Program-made: the position numbers and the translations under genes
The notes under the pieces: generated by a model
The model's input: only the letters and a program-made list of their open reading frames with translations
Told to the model about the DNA's origin: nothing
Database searches by the model: none
Origin: Trueperaceae bacterium
GTDB taxonomy: Bacteria > Deinococcota > Deinococci > Deinococcales > Trueperaceae
Assembly: GCA_013697735.1 (NCBI GenBank)
Contig: JACCWH010000230.1
Coordinates: forward strand, 1-32,834
Direction: 5' to 3'
DNA: 32,834 bases
Shown here: positions 32,761 through 32,834 of the stretch, piece after piece
How positions within the stretch are numbered: position 1 is the first letter of the stretch
Layout: every line of letters starts with the position of its first letter

Positions 32761-32834
32761 ATGAAGCTGATCACCGCCATCATCCGACCAGAACGTCTCC
32801 CCGCCGTGAAGGAGAGCCTCTTCAAGGCCGGCGT
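32761..32834 (+). CDS. glnK: Nitrogen regulatory protein PII, 3'-truncated
   Basis: The ATG lies 12 bases after the amtB stop and is preceded by CAGGAGC. The 24 full codons in the window read MKLITAIIRPERLPAVKESLFKAG, the typical N-terminus of PII proteins. The T-loop with its modifiable tyrosine lies beyond the window end. PII senses 2-oxoglutarate, ATP/ADP and, through GlnD, glutamine, and blocks AmtB when nitrogen is plentiful. The amtB neighbour makes the GlnK subtype likely. Confidence 0.92.
   Translation, partial: MKLITAIIRPERLPAVKESLFKAG

Overview
The window is a GC-rich bacterial chromosome segment with short intergenic gaps, many GTG starts and many 4-base ATGA/GTGA stop-start overlaps. 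Several genes have a TANNNT box only 5-7 bases before the start codon and no Shine-Dalgarno sequence, which is the pattern of leaderless transcripts known from Deinococcus. With a caa3-type oxidase and a NucS/EndoMS nuclease, this suggests a Deinococcota member (Truepera-like). An actinobacterium or another high-GC lineage is not excluded, and no rRNA or other marker is present to settle it. I see no mobile element, CRISPR array, tRNA or rRNA.

Layout. (1) 1-741: 3' part of a ComM/YifB-type AAA+ protein. (2) 953-8873: one tightly packed block on the + strand, coxB (with cytochrome c domain), coxA, coxC, a subunit IV-cytochrome c fusion, ctaG, a HAD hydrolase, an unknown 129-residue protein and an MFS transporter; five of its seven junctions overlap. 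(3) 8913-11998, - strand: galT, an FtsB/DivIC-like membrane coiled-coil protein and an acyl-CoA carboxylase carboxyltransferase. (4) 12174-14402: HD-GYP response regulator and an OYE/YqjM-type flavin oxidoreductase. (5) 14420-16618: divergent DNA-repair pair nucS and nfo, with a DinB-fold gene coupled to nfo. (6) 16653-18070: flavin reductase and metallo-beta-lactamase-fold hydrolase, divergent. (7) 18221-20914: multi-PAS hybrid histidine kinase. (8) 20919-27792: polyamine region with a deoxyhypusine-synthase-family enzyme, a small histidine kinase and speA on the - strand, and aguA-aguB on the + strand. (9) 27878-29998: a secreted beta-propeller protein, a GldC-like protein and a tiny membrane protein. 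(10) 30080-31144: sugar-nucleotide transferase of the long RmlA type. (11) 31474 to the end: amtB and the start of a PII gene.

How the genes work together. The cox block encodes a terminal oxidase that appears to carry two covalently attached cytochrome c domains, on subunit II and on the subunit IV-like protein. speA, aguA and aguB give a complete arginine to agmatine to N-carbamoylputrescine to putrescine route, and the nearby deoxyhypusine-synthase-like enzyme is a plausible next step toward homospermidine or a related amine. nucS and nfo are transcribed divergently from two matching -10 boxes and may be co-regulated. amtB-glnK is the usual ammonium uptake and sensing pair.

Most genes belong to known families. 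The most unusual items are the subunit IV-cytochrome c fusion, the DHS-like enzyme beside the agmatine pathway, the clamp-binding-like tail of NucS, a LOV-like PAS domain lacking its cysteine, and a GldC-like protein.
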